The position numbers and the translations under genes are program-made. 64,000 bases of DNA. It comes from Natrinema sp. SYSU A 869. Its GTDB lineage: Archaea > Halobacteriota > Halobacteria > Halobacteriales > Natrialbaceae. Of the stretch, positions 24,406 to 32,589 are shown piece after piece; the stretch's first letter is position 1, and the number at the start of each line of letters is the position of its first letter. The notes below the pieces were generated by a model. It had not been told where the DNA came from. It saw only the letters and a program-made list of their open reading frames with translations, and ran no database searches. The DNA lies in contig NZ_CP082249.1 of NCBI RefSeq assembly GCF_019879105.1, positions 2,046,001-2,110,000 of the forward strand. The letters run 5' to 3'.

Positions 24406-24699
24406 ATGATCGTCAATGAGCGAGAGACCCAGGAGGGGCTGCTGGTCGCCGTCTGCGACGAGGACGTCCTCGGCGAGACGTTCGAGGAAGGCGAGCTCTC
24501 CCTGACCGTCACCGAGGAGTTCTACGGCACCGATGCGGTCGACGAGGGCACAGCAATCGAGAGCCTCACCCAGGCGGACGTCGCCAATATCGTCGGCACC
24601 CGCGCCGTGGAACTCGCCGTCGAGGAGGGGTTCGTCGACGAGACGAACGTCCTCGAGGTGGGGGCGACGCTACACGCGCAGTTGCTGCAGATGCAGTAA
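24406..24699 (+). CDS. DUF424 family protein
   Basis: A 97-residue protein, MIVNERETQEGLLVAVCDED and on, with the C-terminal ADVANIVGTRAVELAVEEGF typical of DUF424, a small archaeal family. It begins 4 bp after the TPR gene stop and is almost certainly cotranscribed with it. In other archaea it lies near translation genes such as aIF2 beta, so a role around translation has been suggested, but none is established. The start at ATG 24406 gives the full conserved N-terminus. Confidence 0.85.
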   Translation: MIVNERETQEGLLVAVCDEDVLGETFEEGELSLTVTEEFYGTDAVDEGTAIESLTQADVANIVGTRAVELAVEEGFVDETNVLEVGATLHAQLLQMQ

Positions 24700-24825
24700 G
24701 GCGGCCGGAACCGAGCACCGGCGGGGACCGGTCGAGCGTCAGTGGGGACCGATTTTCTGCAAGGGACGCGAGGCTGCGATAGACCGGGTGACTTGAGAGT
24801 ACGGCCGATTCAGCGACTCGAGACT

Positions 24826-25701
24826 TTAGAGATCGGCTCGGTTGAACCGATAGTAGCCAATCGCAACGGGCACGACCAGCCAGACCAGCATGACGACGAT
24901 GCCGAACCAGTCCTGTAAGTAGAACGGCGCGTCGCCTGGGTAGCGCTCGGCCGGCGTCATCTGGTAGGCCTCCACGGACTGGAGGCCGTACTGGAACTGG
25001 AAGGGGAAGATCGTGCCCTCGACGATGTTGCTGGCCAGATTGGTGTAGGCGAAGATCGGATTGAACTGCTCAACCAGGAGATACCACGTCTCGGCTTCGA
25101 CCGGCGGCCCCTCGTCGTAGATGAGATAGTACGGACCGGCGGTGAGCAGCTCCCACAATGCGACGAGCACCATGTAGAATCCGACGACGATGGCCATCGA
25201 CTTGCCCCGCGTAGAGACGGCGGCCGAGACACCGACGGCCAGCCCGACGAAGGTGATCCCGAACAACAGTGACACGGCCGCAAAGCCCAGCCAGTCGACG
25301 AACGGTACCGAGCCGAAGAAGACGGCCCCGAGGACGAGCGAGACGAGGAAGGCGAGCCCGACGGCCAGACCGACGACGCCCATGCGACCGAACAGCTTGC
25401 CGAAGACGATATCCGTCCGGTTGGGTGGGAGTCCCAACAGGAGCTTGATGCTGCCCGAACGACGCTCGCCGACGACGGCCATGTAGCCGGCGATCAGTGC
25501 GGCGACCGGGATAATTACCTGCAGCGGAAGCCCGAGGAAGTTGAGGACCTCTGCCGCGGTGACGTCGTCGACCGTGTACCAAATCGCGACGTAGCCGATC
25601 ACGACGAGGCCCACGAGTAGCCCGATCAGCGACCAGAGGAGCTTCGACCGGCTTGCGTCGTCGAACTCCTTGCGGGCGACGGTGGGGATGTGAGACGTCA
25701 T
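24826..25701 (-). CDS. ABC-2 type transporter permease
   Basis: A 291-residue membrane protein with six hydrophobic segments, a cytoplasmic N-terminus (SHIPTVARKEFDDASRSKLL, the usual TVARKEF...SR motif) and the ABC-2 motif GERRSGSIKLLLGLPPNRTD after the second segment. The large external loop after segment five contains Tyr/Trp-rich sequence. Its start overlaps the ATPase gene stop by 4 bp. Together they form an exporter whose substrate cannot be told; the closest named relatives are NosY-like and lipid/antibiotic exporters. Confidence 0.92.
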   Translation of the reverse strand: MTSHIPTVARKEFDDASRSKLLWSLIGLLVGLVVIGYVAIWYTVDDVTAAEVLNFLGLPLQVIIPVAALIAGYMAVVGERRSGSIKLLLGLPPNRTDIVFGKLFGRMGVVGLAVGLAFLVSLVLGAVFFGSVPFVDWLGFAAVSLLFGITFVGLAVGVSAAVSTRGKSMAIVVGFYMVLVALWELLTAGPYYLIYDEGPPVEAETWYLLVEQFNPIFAYTNLASNIVEGTIFPFQFQYGLQSVEAYQMTPAERYPGDAPFYLQDWFGIVVMLVWLVVPVAIGYYRFNRADL

Positions 25702-26681
25702 CGCGCCACCCCCGTTTCCGTCTCCGTCGCAGCGCCATCGCCCGTTCCCGACTGCAGTTCCGTCTCACCTTCCTCGCCGTTCGTTAGCGCAGTAAACATC
25801 GACTCGAGGGAAACCTCCTCGATCCGCAGATCCCGAATCGTCGCGCCGCTGTCGGTGAGTTTGGTCACGACGGTCGCCTTCGCCGCCGGATCGGTGATCG
25901 TACACTCGAGCGTGCGCCCGGACGCCGTGCTGTCGACAACCCCCGCAAGCGAGGTGACGAGTTCGCGAGCCCATTCAGCGGGATCCGCGAGCGACACCGT
26001 CATCGTCGCACCGCCGCCGATTTCCTCGCGCAGGCCTTCGATCGTGTCGATGGCAACGAGTTCGCCCTCGTTCAATACGCCGACGCGGTCACAGACCGCC
26101 TCGACGTGCTCCAAGATGTGACTCGAGAAGAAGACGGTCGTGCCCCGCTCGGACTCGCTGCGGACGAGGTCCTGCATCTCACGGATGCCGTGGGGATCCA
26201 ACCCCGTCGAGGGCTCGTCCATGATCAGCAGGTCGGGATCACCGACCAACGCCATGCCGGTCGCGAGTCGCTGGCGCATCCCCTTTGAGTAGTCGCCGGC
26301 CGGCCGGTCGACGTCCTCGGCGGAGAGCCCGACCCGCTCCAGGATCTCGTCAGGGTCGTCGTCAGTACCGTTCGTCTTACTGGCGAACTCGACGTGCCGG
26401 CGGCCCGATAGGCGCGGGTAGATATCGAATCCCTCCGGCAACACGCCGATTCGCGGGCTGATCGAGTCGGCTTCGGCTTGAGCGTCGTAGCCTAGTACCG
26501 TCGCCGACCCCGCGGTCGGGCGCGTGAAATCCAGTAGCATGTTGATGGTCGTCGACTTCCCTGCCCCGTTCGGACCGAGAAATCCGAACACCTCGCCCTC
26601 GTCGACGGTGAGGGTGAGGTCGTCGACGGCCGTGAGATCGCCGTACTCTTTCGTCAAGCCAGATATTTCGATCGCCGTCAT
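25698..26681 (-). CDS. ABC transporter ATP-binding protein
   Basis: A 327-residue ATPase. Walker A is GPNGAGKSTTI near residue 38, Q-loop region RIGVLPEGFDIYPRLSG, signature DYSKGMRQRLA near 130, Walker B LLIMDEPSTGLD near 153 and H-loop VFFSSH near 185. A C-terminal extension (about 220-327) resembles the DUF4162-type region of drug exporters. It is the first gene of the two-gene operon with the permease at 24826 and is divergent from the winged-helix gene at 26784, so regulation by that protein is plausible. Confidence 0.95.
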   Translation of the reverse strand: MTAIEISGLTKEYGDLTAVDDLTLTVDEGEVFGFLGPNGAGKSTTINMLLDFTRPTAGSATVLGYDAQAEADSISPRIGVLPEGFDIYPRLSGRRHVEFASKTNGTDDDPDEILERVGLSAEDVDRPAGDYSKGMRQRLATGMALVGDPDLLIMDEPSTGLDPHGIREMQDLVRSESERGTTVFFSSHILEHVEAVCDRVGVLNEGELVAIDTIEGLREEIGGGATMTVSLADPAEWARELVTSLAGVVDSTASGRTLECTITDPAAKATVVTKLTDSGATIRDLRIEEVSLESMFTALTNGEEGETELQSGTGDGAATETETGVAR

Positions 26682-26753
26682 CTCGAGTACGCCTACATCG
26701 ACGGCTCGTATAATCCACTGACCACGATTTCACGCACGGAAACTGTGGGGTCT

Positions 26754-26760
26754 TTTATAT
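26754..26760 (+). promoter_or_regulatory. TATA box of the winged-helix gene
   Basis: TTTATAT is centred 27 bp upstream of ATG 26784, the archaeal spacing that gives a leaderless transcript starting at or next to the start codon. This supports ATG 26784 over the earlier in-frame codon at 26745. Confidence 0.65.
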
Positions 26761-26783
26761 CATCCTGTCATACGAACGACTTA

Positions 26784-27125
26784 ATGACCGACGATGAGGG
26801 CCGGGAAGTGCTCGCCCTACTCGACGACGAGTACGCGCGTCGCATCCTCATCGCCGCCAGCGAGGAACCGATGTCCGTCGACCGACTCACTGAGTGCTGT
26901 GACGCCTCTCCGCCGACGATCTATCGACGGATCGAACGACTCGCGGACCAGGGGTTCCTCGACGAATACCAGGAGCTCGATCCCGATGGACACCACTACA
27001 AGACCTACAGCACGCGACTCGAGCGCGTGGCGATCGAGATCGCCGAGGGCTCGATGGAGATGGACGTATACCGACGCGACGAGGACCCCGCCGACCGGTT
27101 TACGCGGCTGTTCGAGGATCTGTGA
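26784..27125 (+). CDS. Winged-helix (ArsR-like) transcriptional regulator
   Basis: A 113-residue protein. Residues 10-75 form a winged helix: ALLDDEYARRILIAASEEPM, then the recognition helix SPPTIYRRIERLADQGFLDE and a beta wing. The C-terminal 30 residues (IAEGSMEMDVYRRDEDPADR) are an acidic tail. It heads an operon with two small membrane proteins and a larger sensor-like membrane protein, each overlapping or nearly touching the next. It lies opposite the ABC-2 transporter genes across about 100 bp of shared promoter DNA, so it may regulate one or both sides. Effector unknown; no metal-binding Cys are present except a CC pair in helix 2. Confidence 0.88.
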   Translation: MTDDEGREVLALLDDEYARRILIAASEEPMSVDRLTECCDASPPTIYRRIERLADQGFLDEYQELDPDGHHYKTYSTRLERVAIEIAEGSMEMDVYRRDEDPADRFTRLFEDL

Positions 27126-27448
27126 TCGCCATGCTCGGGTATCCCATCCAGACCGTCGAGGGCGGCGCAATGACGGTCGCGATTGCCGTCTTCGTCGGGC
27201 AGGCCACTGCGTTCGTGATCGCGTGTTGGATCGTGAAACGCGCCTACGACGGGTACAGGGACGCCCGCCGGCCTGCGTTACTCTGGCTCGCGCTCGGGAT
27301 CACGCTGCTCGCGGCGGCACCGACGATCCTTCGCTTCCTGCTCCCGACGGTCTTCGGGGCGTCGTCGGTGACGACGACCGTCCTCGCGAATCTCAGCGAG
27401 GTCGCCGGCCTCACGGCGATCCTCTATACCGTCTACGGCCGGCCGTGA
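27122..27448 (+). CDS. Small membrane protein, DUF7521-like
   Basis: A 108-residue protein with three hydrophobic helices (about 17-38, 50-72 and 84-104). The pattern AYDGYRDARRPALLWLALGI between helices one and two is shared with the next gene (AYRGYARNASQPMLFLAIGV), so the two are paralogues. This family (DUF7521, from memory) regularly follows winged-helix genes in haloarchaea. GTG 27122 overlaps the regulator stop by 4 bp (GTGA); ATG 27131 is an alternative start. Function unknown. Confidence 0.78.
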   Translation: MIAMLGYPIQTVEGGAMTVAIAVFVGQATAFVIACWIVKRAYDGYRDARRPALLWLALGITLLAAAPTILRFLLPTVFGASSVTTTVLANLSEVAGLTAILYTVYGRP

Positions 27449-27452
27449 GACG

Positions 27453-27848
27453 ATGCGATACCAAACGATCCGCCAGCCGGAGGTGGTCTCGATGATTGGA
27501 GACGTCAGCGCGCTCGATACCGGTTCCGTCTCCGCCTCCGTCCTCGAGACGACAGTGTTTGGCCTCGACGAGACGACGACGATCTTCTTCGCCGGGATGG
27601 CGAGTGCCGCACTCGGGACGGTCGTCACATGGACGGCCTATCGAGGCTACGCTCGCAACGCTAGCCAGCCGATGCTGTTCCTGGCCATCGGCGTCGCCTT
27701 CCTCACGATCGTCCCGTTCGTGCTTTCACACGGGATCGACTGGGCGACCGACGCGACCGATGCGACGGTGTTGCTCGTCGTCACCGCCTGCCACCTGTTC
27801 GGACTACTCGCGATCGTTCGCTCGTTCAGGAGGCCCACTTCCCGATGA
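27453..27848 (+). CDS. Small membrane protein, DUF7521-like paralogue
   Basis: A 131-residue protein with three hydrophobic segments and the AYRGYARNASQPMLFLAIGV motif shared with its upstream paralogue. The first 40 residues are polar and probably outside the core. It starts 5 bp after the previous gene; ATG 27492 (MIGDVSALD) is a possible shorter start. It overlaps the next gene by 4 bp (ATGA). Probably part of the same membrane complex or sensory unit as the regulator at 26784, by inference. Confidence 0.75.
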   Translation: MRYQTIRQPEVVSMIGDVSALDTGSVSASVLETTVFGLDETTTIFFAGMASAALGTVVTWTAYRGYARNASQPMLFLAIGVAFLTIVPFVLSHGIDWATDATDATVLLVVTACHLFGLLAIVRSFRRPTSR

Positions 27849-28705
27849 AATCCACACCGATGTCTTCGCCACGCACTACAGTCGGGACCGTATTCGACCG
27901 CGTTCGAGACTGGAGTCGCTGGTTTTTCGGCGTCTTCGTCCGCAAACAGACGTACTACAACCTGCTCTATCTCCTACTCGCGTTTCCGCTCGGCATCGGC
28001 TACTTCACCGTCCTCGTGACCGGGTTCGCGATCCCGATCGGACTCACGTTTGCGTTCGTCGACCTGGCCACGTCCGAGCCCGTCGCACTCCTGTTCGCCG
28101 GGATTCCGCTCGCACTGGTCCTGTTGTGTATCGGGGTGCCGATCGCACTGGTTGCCCTGTTCGCTTCGATCGAGTTGACCGCCCTCGAGCGACTCCTCGC
28201 CGATCGATTGCTCGACGTCGAGATTCCGACGTCTCGACCGGCCCGAAGCGTCCGCGAGCGGGTACGACGGCTCGTCCTCGATGGCGGAACGTGGAAGGGA
28301 GCCGTCTATCTGTTCAGCAAGTTCGTGTTTGGAACCGTCTCGTTTATCGTCCTCACCGTCGGCTTCACGTTCACATACGTGCTAGTTGCCGCCCCCTTCC
28401 ATTACCGAAATCAACTGGTCGGCATCCATCTCGGCAATCCGGTTGAAATCGTCCCGGAACTCACCTATCAGCACGACGGCTGGACGATCGATATCGCACC
28501 GATCACGCTCTCAATCGCCGACGGCGAACTGATCTCGCTGTACGTCGATTCGCTCGAGGCGGCGCTGACCGTCTCGGCGATCGGCGTGCTCGTCGGTCTC
28601 GTCGTGTTGCACCTATTCAACGCCCTCGCCTGGCTGTACGCACGGTACACGGAACTACTGTTGCAGTATACGCAGCCGTCGATCTTCCGCGAGCCGCCGC
28701 AATAA
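27845..28705 (+). CDS. Putative sensor-domain membrane protein
   Basis: A 286-residue protein with four main hydrophobic segments in two pairs. The sequence RKQTYYNLLYLLLAFPLGIG followed by YFTVLVTGFAIPIGL matches the Sensor domain (PF13796), which in actinobacteria sits at the N-terminus of histidine kinases and in haloarchaea often stands alone. It lacks any kinase domain. The extracytoplasmic loop around HLGNPVEIVPELTYQHDGWT could bind a ligand. It ends the operon with the winged-helix regulator, hinting at membrane sensing linked to transcription. Confidence 0.75.
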   Translation: MKSTPMSSPRTTVGTVFDRVRDWSRWFFGVFVRKQTYYNLLYLLLAFPLGIGYFTVLVTGFAIPIGLTFAFVDLATSEPVALLFAGIPLALVLLCIGVPIALVALFASIELTALERLLADRLLDVEIPTSRPARSVRERVRRLVLDGGTWKGAVYLFSKFVFGTVSFIVLTVGFTFTYVLVAAPFHYRNQLVGIHLGNPVEIVPELTYQHDGWTIDIAPITLSIADGELISLYVDSLEAALTVSAIGVLVGLVVLHLFNALAWLYARYTELLLQYTQPSIFREPPQ

Positions 28706-29097
28706 GCGCAGGTCGATACCTCGACACTTCGGCCACCGCTCATGACGACCGGCCGTCAGTTACGTTCGCCCGCTTGGGCGGATACCAAAGTCGTTTGGAG
28801 ATACCGGTATCCCAGAGGGTCTCCAAGTACCTATTGCGGCAGGGCACCCACCAGGGAACACCCACCACTTCCCTGCCGTTCCCCTCCCGAACCCCGTCCC
28901 ACCCCACCTCCCCACCCCCACTCCACTCCCCCTCCCGTTTTCACCGTTCGAGCAGCGCATCGCTATTCGATCCGTCACCGTGCCGGTGTCGGGTCTGGCC
29001 TCAAACAGGCAATACGGACCGGTTCGCCACGGTCCCGGAAAGATCGGCCAGTTTCGGACCGAAGGAGTGTTTTGTGTGCGGTCCGTTCTAGTCACCA
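28706..29097. other. Intergenic region upstream of sufS, with a cytosine-rich tract
   Basis: About 390 bp. It contains the polypyrimidine tract at 28861-28937 and presumably the sufS promoter. No coding frame is credible: readings through the tract are almost pure Pro/Thr/His. Confidence 0.6.
28861..28937. repeat. C-rich (G-rich on minus strand) low-complexity tract
   Basis: About 77 bp made mostly of runs of C broken by single A or T (CCCCACCTCCCCACCCCCAC is representative). On the minus strand it has more than four runs of three or more G separated by one to four bases, enough for a G-quadruplex. Confidence 0.8.
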
Positions 29098-30345
29098 ATG
29101 AGTCAACAGAACCTCGAGACACTCGACGTCGGCGCGATCCGGGAGGAGTTCCCGATCCTCCAACGGGAGTTCGACGGCCAGCAGGTCGTCTATCTCGACA
29201 ACGCGGCGACGACCCAGACGCCCGATCCGGTCATCGACGCGATGAGCGACTACTACCGCGAGTCCAACGCTAACGTCCACCGTGGAATCCACCACCTGAG
29301 CCAGGAAGCTTCTCTTCTCTACGAGGAGGCCCACGACCGGGTCGCCGACTTCATCGGTGCGAGTGGCGGGCGCGAGGAGGTCATCTTCACGAAGAACACG
29401 ACCGAAGCGGAGAACCTCGTCGCCTACGCGTGGGGCCTGAACGAACTCGGTCCCGAGGACGAGATCGTCCTCACCGAGATGGAACACCACGCCTCGCTGG
29501 TCACGTGGCAACAGATCGGCAAGCGCACGGGCGCTGACGTGAAATACATCCGGATCGACGAGGATGGCCGCCTCGACATGGACCACGCCCGCGAGCTCAT
29601 CACGGACGACACCGCGATGCTCTCGGCTGTCCACGTCTCGAACACGCTCGGCACCGTCAACCCCGTTTCCGACCTCGTCGATATCGCCCACGACCACGAC
29701 GCACTGGCCTTCATCGACGGCGCACAGGCGGTCCCCAACCGGTCCGTCGACGTCGAGGCCATCGACGCCGATTTCTACGCTTTCTCTGGTCACAAAATGG
29801 CCGGCCCCACCGGCATCGGTGCCCTCTATGGCAAGAAAGAGATCCTCGAGGCGATGCAGCCGTACCTCTACGGCGGCGGCATGATCCGCAAGGTCACCTT
29901 TGAGGACTCGACCTGGGATGACCTCCCCTGGAAGTTCGAACCCGGCACGCCACAGATCGCCGAGGCCGTCGGCCTCGTCGCCGCGATCGACTACCTCGAG
30001 GAGATCGGCATGGAACGCATCGAGGCCCACGAGGAGGAGCTAGCCCGCTACGCTTACGAGCAACTCAACGCGGAGCCGGGCGTGGAAATCTACGGCCCAG
30101 AACCAGGCCCGAATCGGGGCGGACTCGTTGGCTTCAATCTCGAGAGCGTCCACGCCCACGACCTGGCCTCGATCATGAACGACCACGCGGTCGCGATCCG
30201 AGCCGGTGACCACTGTACCCAGCCGCTCCACGACAAGCTGGGAGTCGCTGCGTCGGCTCGAGCGTCCTTCTACATCTACAACACGAAAGAGGAAGTCGAC
30301 AAATTGGTCGACGCCATCGACGATGCGCGTCAGCTGTTCGCGTAA
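29098..30345 (+). CDS. sufS: SufS-type cysteine desulfurase
   Basis: A 415-residue class V aminotransferase-fold enzyme that takes sulfur from L-cysteine for Fe-S clusters. Visible features: VVYLDNAATTQTPDPVIDA at the N-terminus, the PLP lysine Lys233 in SGHKMAGPTG, HVSNTLGTVNP, and the persulfide cysteine Cys373 in RAGDHCTQPLHD. The short loop around Cys373 is type II (SufS). Its likely partner, the SufU scaffold, is at 33884, with unrelated accessory genes between; sufBCD is not in the window. The last codons of the gene are duplicated just downstream (30437-30491). Confidence 0.96.
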   Translation: MSQQNLETLDVGAIREEFPILQREFDGQQVVYLDNAATTQTPDPVIDAMSDYYRESNANVHRGIHHLSQEASLLYEEAHDRVADFIGASGGREEVIFTKNTTEAENLVAYAWGLNELGPEDEIVLTEMEHHASLVTWQQIGKRTGADVKYIRIDEDGRLDMDHARELITDDTAMLSAVHVSNTLGTVNPVSDLVDIAHDHDALAFIDGAQAVPNRSVDVEAIDADFYAFSGHKMAGPTGIGALYGKKEILEAMQPYLYGGGMIRKVTFEDSTWDDLPWKFEPGTPQIAEAVGLVAAIDYLEEIGMERIEAHEEELARYAYEQLNAEPGVEIYGPEPGPNRGGLVGFNLESVHAHDLASIMNDHAVAIRAGDHCTQPLHDKLGVAASARASFYIYNTKEEVDKLVDAIDDARQLFA

Positions 30346-30491
30346 GCGAACGCTGACCGCGAGGAGATGTCGACGATGTTGTTGTGAACGAACGGGGTGA
30401 GTGAACAACGGCCAGCGAGAGCGAAGCTCTCGCCCGGCGCGTCAGCTGTTCGCGTAAGCGAACAACGGAGTGCGAGGAGATGTCGACGACG
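30325..30491 (+). repeat. Imperfect direct duplication of the sufS 3' end
   Basis: The 54 bp at 30325-30378, starting GCGCGTCAGCTGTTCGCGTA and ending CGACGATG, recur at 30437-30491 with a few changes. The spacer holds hairpins such as GCGAGAG...CTCTCGC. The second copy includes sufS codons R-Q-L-F-A and the stop, so it came from the gene end. Confidence 0.8.
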
Positions 30492-30570
30492 TCTGCGCAC
30501 GGGCGCATAGCGCTCGTGTGCACGGTCCGCGGGACCTCCGGTCCCGCGCTATTTTCGCGAGCGAACGCAG

Positions 30571-30774
30571 CTAGTCGCGCTCGAGGCTCCCTGGGAGCAC
30601 GGAACAGCCACAGGGGGATGCGGTGCCGTCGGTGGGGCCGCTCACGGTCACCACCCAGACAGGACGACTACAGGCGGGACAGTCGGGGAGCGACCACTCG
30701 GCCGTGTCCGCCGCGTCGTCGGCTGGCTCCGTCGTCGCGCTGGCCGGATCGATCGGCTCACCGTCGCCAATCAT
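30571..30774 (-). CDS. Small zinc-ribbon-like protein
   Basis: A 67-residue acidic protein. The first 30 residues are Asp/Ala/Pro-rich, then WSLPDCPACSRPVWVVTVSG and SPCGCSVLPGSL give CxxC and CxC pairs that could hold one zinc. Start at ATG 30774 (MIGDGEP) is preferred because the frame upstream to 30846 is Pro/Ser-rich without a clear pattern; the longer form is possible. Family not recognised by name. It is divergent from the candidate RNA at 30886. Confidence 0.6.
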   Translation of the reverse strand: MIGDGEPIDPASATTEPADDAADTAEWSLPDCPACSRPVWVVTVSGPTDGTASPCGCSVLPGSLERD

Positions 30775-30860
30775 CGCAACCCCCGGAAACGGCGCGGACG
30801 GTCCCGGGAATCGGGTGCAGTCGCTGGTCGTTGGAGTTGATTCCACCGTCGTGCGGGACG

Positions 30861-30950
30861 TTTATATCCCGGTAGAATGTACGCGTTCATGGCTTGCAAA
30901 TCCCGCAATGGGGATTGGAAGCCAGTCTCGGGTGACTTCAGCACCCGGGG
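30861..30950 (+). ncRNA. Candidate structured RNA behind a TATA box
   Basis: TTTATAT at 30861-30867 is followed about 25 bp on by two strong hairpins. The first pairs GGCTT (30891-30895) with AAGCC (30919-30923) and AATCCC (30899-30904) with GGGATT (30911-30916) around a small loop. The second pairs CGGGTG (30929-30934) with CACCCG (30942-30947) and extends by two more pairs. No open frame fits. The family is not recognised. Confidence 0.4.
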
Positions 30951-31160
30951 CATTTCGAGACGTGCCCCCCGCCGCTCGCGCGTTTGGAGATCGGCTTCCG
31001 TGAAGATTGTCAGACCAGAGTGACTTATATCTATTGCTAAGTATTCAGAGAAATACTGCATACGGCTCGAGCGCCCCAGGATCGGCCGATCGCGAGTAGC
31101 AACGGCTCCAAGCCGATTGCAGGCTTGCGATTCGGTTGGTCTCGTGCGCGACTGAACCTA

Positions 31161-31385
31161 TCAGACGCCGGTCGCGGCGCGTCGCCGGTCCCAGCGGGCC
31201 TCGACCGCGTGCAACGCGAGATAGATCGCCAAGAACAGGCCCAGTAGAATCGGACCGAAGAGGTATCCCACGGCGAGCGTGAGCGCTGTCCACCAGATCG
31301 GCCAATCGGCGTCGCGATCGGTCGCGTCAACGTAGACGGCGGCCGCACCGAAGACCGGAGCAAACGCAGCTACGATACCAATCAT
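31161..31385 (-). CDS. Small two-helix membrane protein
   Basis: A 74-residue protein. Helix one (MIGIVAAFAPVFGAAAVYVD) and helices around WWTALTLAVGYLFGPILLGL make two to three membrane spans, ending in a basic tail (RWDRRRAATGV) that should lie in the cytoplasm. Such short phospholipase-D-leader-like or DUF-type membrane proteins are common in haloarchaea; I cannot name the family. No operon partner. Confidence 0.65.
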   Translation of the reverse strand: MIGIVAAFAPVFGAAAVYVDATDRDADWPIWWTALTLAVGYLFGPILLGLFLAIYLALHAVEARWDRRRAATGV

Positions 31386-31543
31386 ATAACCAACTTGTTT
31401 GCACGGAATTATATGTCACTCGGTGATCGAGCATCGATACTGCCGACGGACTGTGTCCGCCCCAAAACGACCGTTCTGGGAACGGAGACTGTTCAGCGAG
31501 CGTGACCCGGATGTTTTACCCGCGCACGTAATACAGTGTGCAG

Positions 31544-31996
31544 ATGCCCACGGAAGACGAGCGAACGAACGGGCCGATCGATATCCTGTTGGTCGAACCG
31601 AATCCCGGCGACAGTCGGCTCTTCGAGGAACAGTTCAGAGACGCAAAGCTCCTGAACACTATTCACAACATCTCCGACGGTGAATCGGCGCTCGATTTCA
31701 TCCATCAGCGAAACGAATACTCGGACGAACCGCGCCCGGATATCGTCCTCCTCGAGCCACAACTACCCGGCAAGAGTGGGATCGACGTCCTCTCGGAACT
31801 GAAAAACGACCCGGTGCTGAGCGAGATTCCGGTCGTCGTGCTCACCAGTTCGGATGCGGGAGAAAAGGTCGTCCAGTCGCACGGTCTCGAGGCGGACACC
31901 TACCTACAGAAGCCGGTCGAACCCGAGGACTTCGTCGAGTTCGTGCAGTCGGTCGAGGAGTTTTGGTTCGAGATCGTCCAGAAGCCGTCGCAGTGA
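31544..31996 (+). CDS. Stand-alone response-regulator receiver protein with Glu at the phosphorylation site
   Basis: A 150-residue REC domain. The order beta1 DILLVEPNPGD, alpha1, beta3 PDIVLLEPQLPGKSG, beta4 PVVVLTSS and beta5 TYLQKPVEPEDF is clear. The usual phosphorylated Asp at position 71 is Glu (LLEPQLPG) and one acidic-pocket residue is Pro19 (VEPNPGD instead of VEDNPGD). Thr101 and Lys123 are kept. Glu in that position often mimics the phosphorylated state, so the protein may be constitutively active or have lost phosphotransfer. No output domain and no kinase nearby. ATG 31544 is preferred; GTG 31538 is possible. Confidence 0.88.
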   Translation: MPTEDERTNGPIDILLVEPNPGDSRLFEEQFRDAKLLNTIHNISDGESALDFIHQRNEYSDEPRPDIVLLEPQLPGKSGIDVLSELKNDPVLSEIPVVVLTSSDAGEKVVQSHGLEADTYLQKPVEPEDFVEFVQSVEEFWFEIVQKPSQ

Positions 31997-32126
31997 CCCC
32001 CTGACTGGCGAGTTTGCGACCGCGAACAATCGCGGGCGATGACCGATCGATTCCGTTCGCCTTCCGTCCTCCGTGGGTCGCTCGAGGACGGCGCGTTTAT
32101 TTCTCCATCGGTGAAACCGTCCAACG

Positions 32127-32589
32127 ATGCTCGAGGCAGTTCGCTCCCGTGTCTGCCCGTATTTCGACGACGCGCCGCCGGCCCACGACTGGCACCACGT
32201 CCAGCGGGTCGAGACCCTCGCCGAGACGCTGGTCGATCGCCACCCGGAACCCGTCGACGAGCGAGTCGTCCAGCTCGGCGTCCTCTGCCACGATATCGGC
32301 CGCAGCAAGGAGGATCGCGGCGAGATCGACGACCACGCGATCTGGGGTGCGCAGGAGGCGGAGAGATCCTGCACGACCTCGATGCAGAGACGGACACGAT
32401 CGAGCGCGTCCAGCACTGCGTCCGCGCCCATCGATACTCGAACGAGATCGAACCCGCGACGCTCGAGGCAAAACTCGTCTCCGACGCGGACAACCTCGAT
32501 GCGCTCGGTGCGGTCGGCATCGCTCGCACGTCGAATTTGTTCGCGAGTACCTCGAGCGGTGTGATAGGAAACTCACGGGCCAGCGGTGA
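32127..32589 (+). pseudogene. HD-domain phosphohydrolase gene, frameshifted and internally deleted
   Basis: From ATG 32127, MLEAVRSRVCPYFDDAPPAH leads into the HD motif region HDWHHVQRVETLAETLVDRH and LGVLCHDIGRSKED. Near 32360 one base appears to be missing; the next frame gives ILHDLDAETDTIERVQHCVR and DADNLDALGAVGIAR. There the middle and most of the C-terminal part are gone, and a third frame joins EFVREYLERCDRKLTGQR to a stop at about 32589. Intact relatives are metal-dependent phosphohydrolases (YfbR/YedJ-like HD proteins). Not functional as read. Confidence 0.75.
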
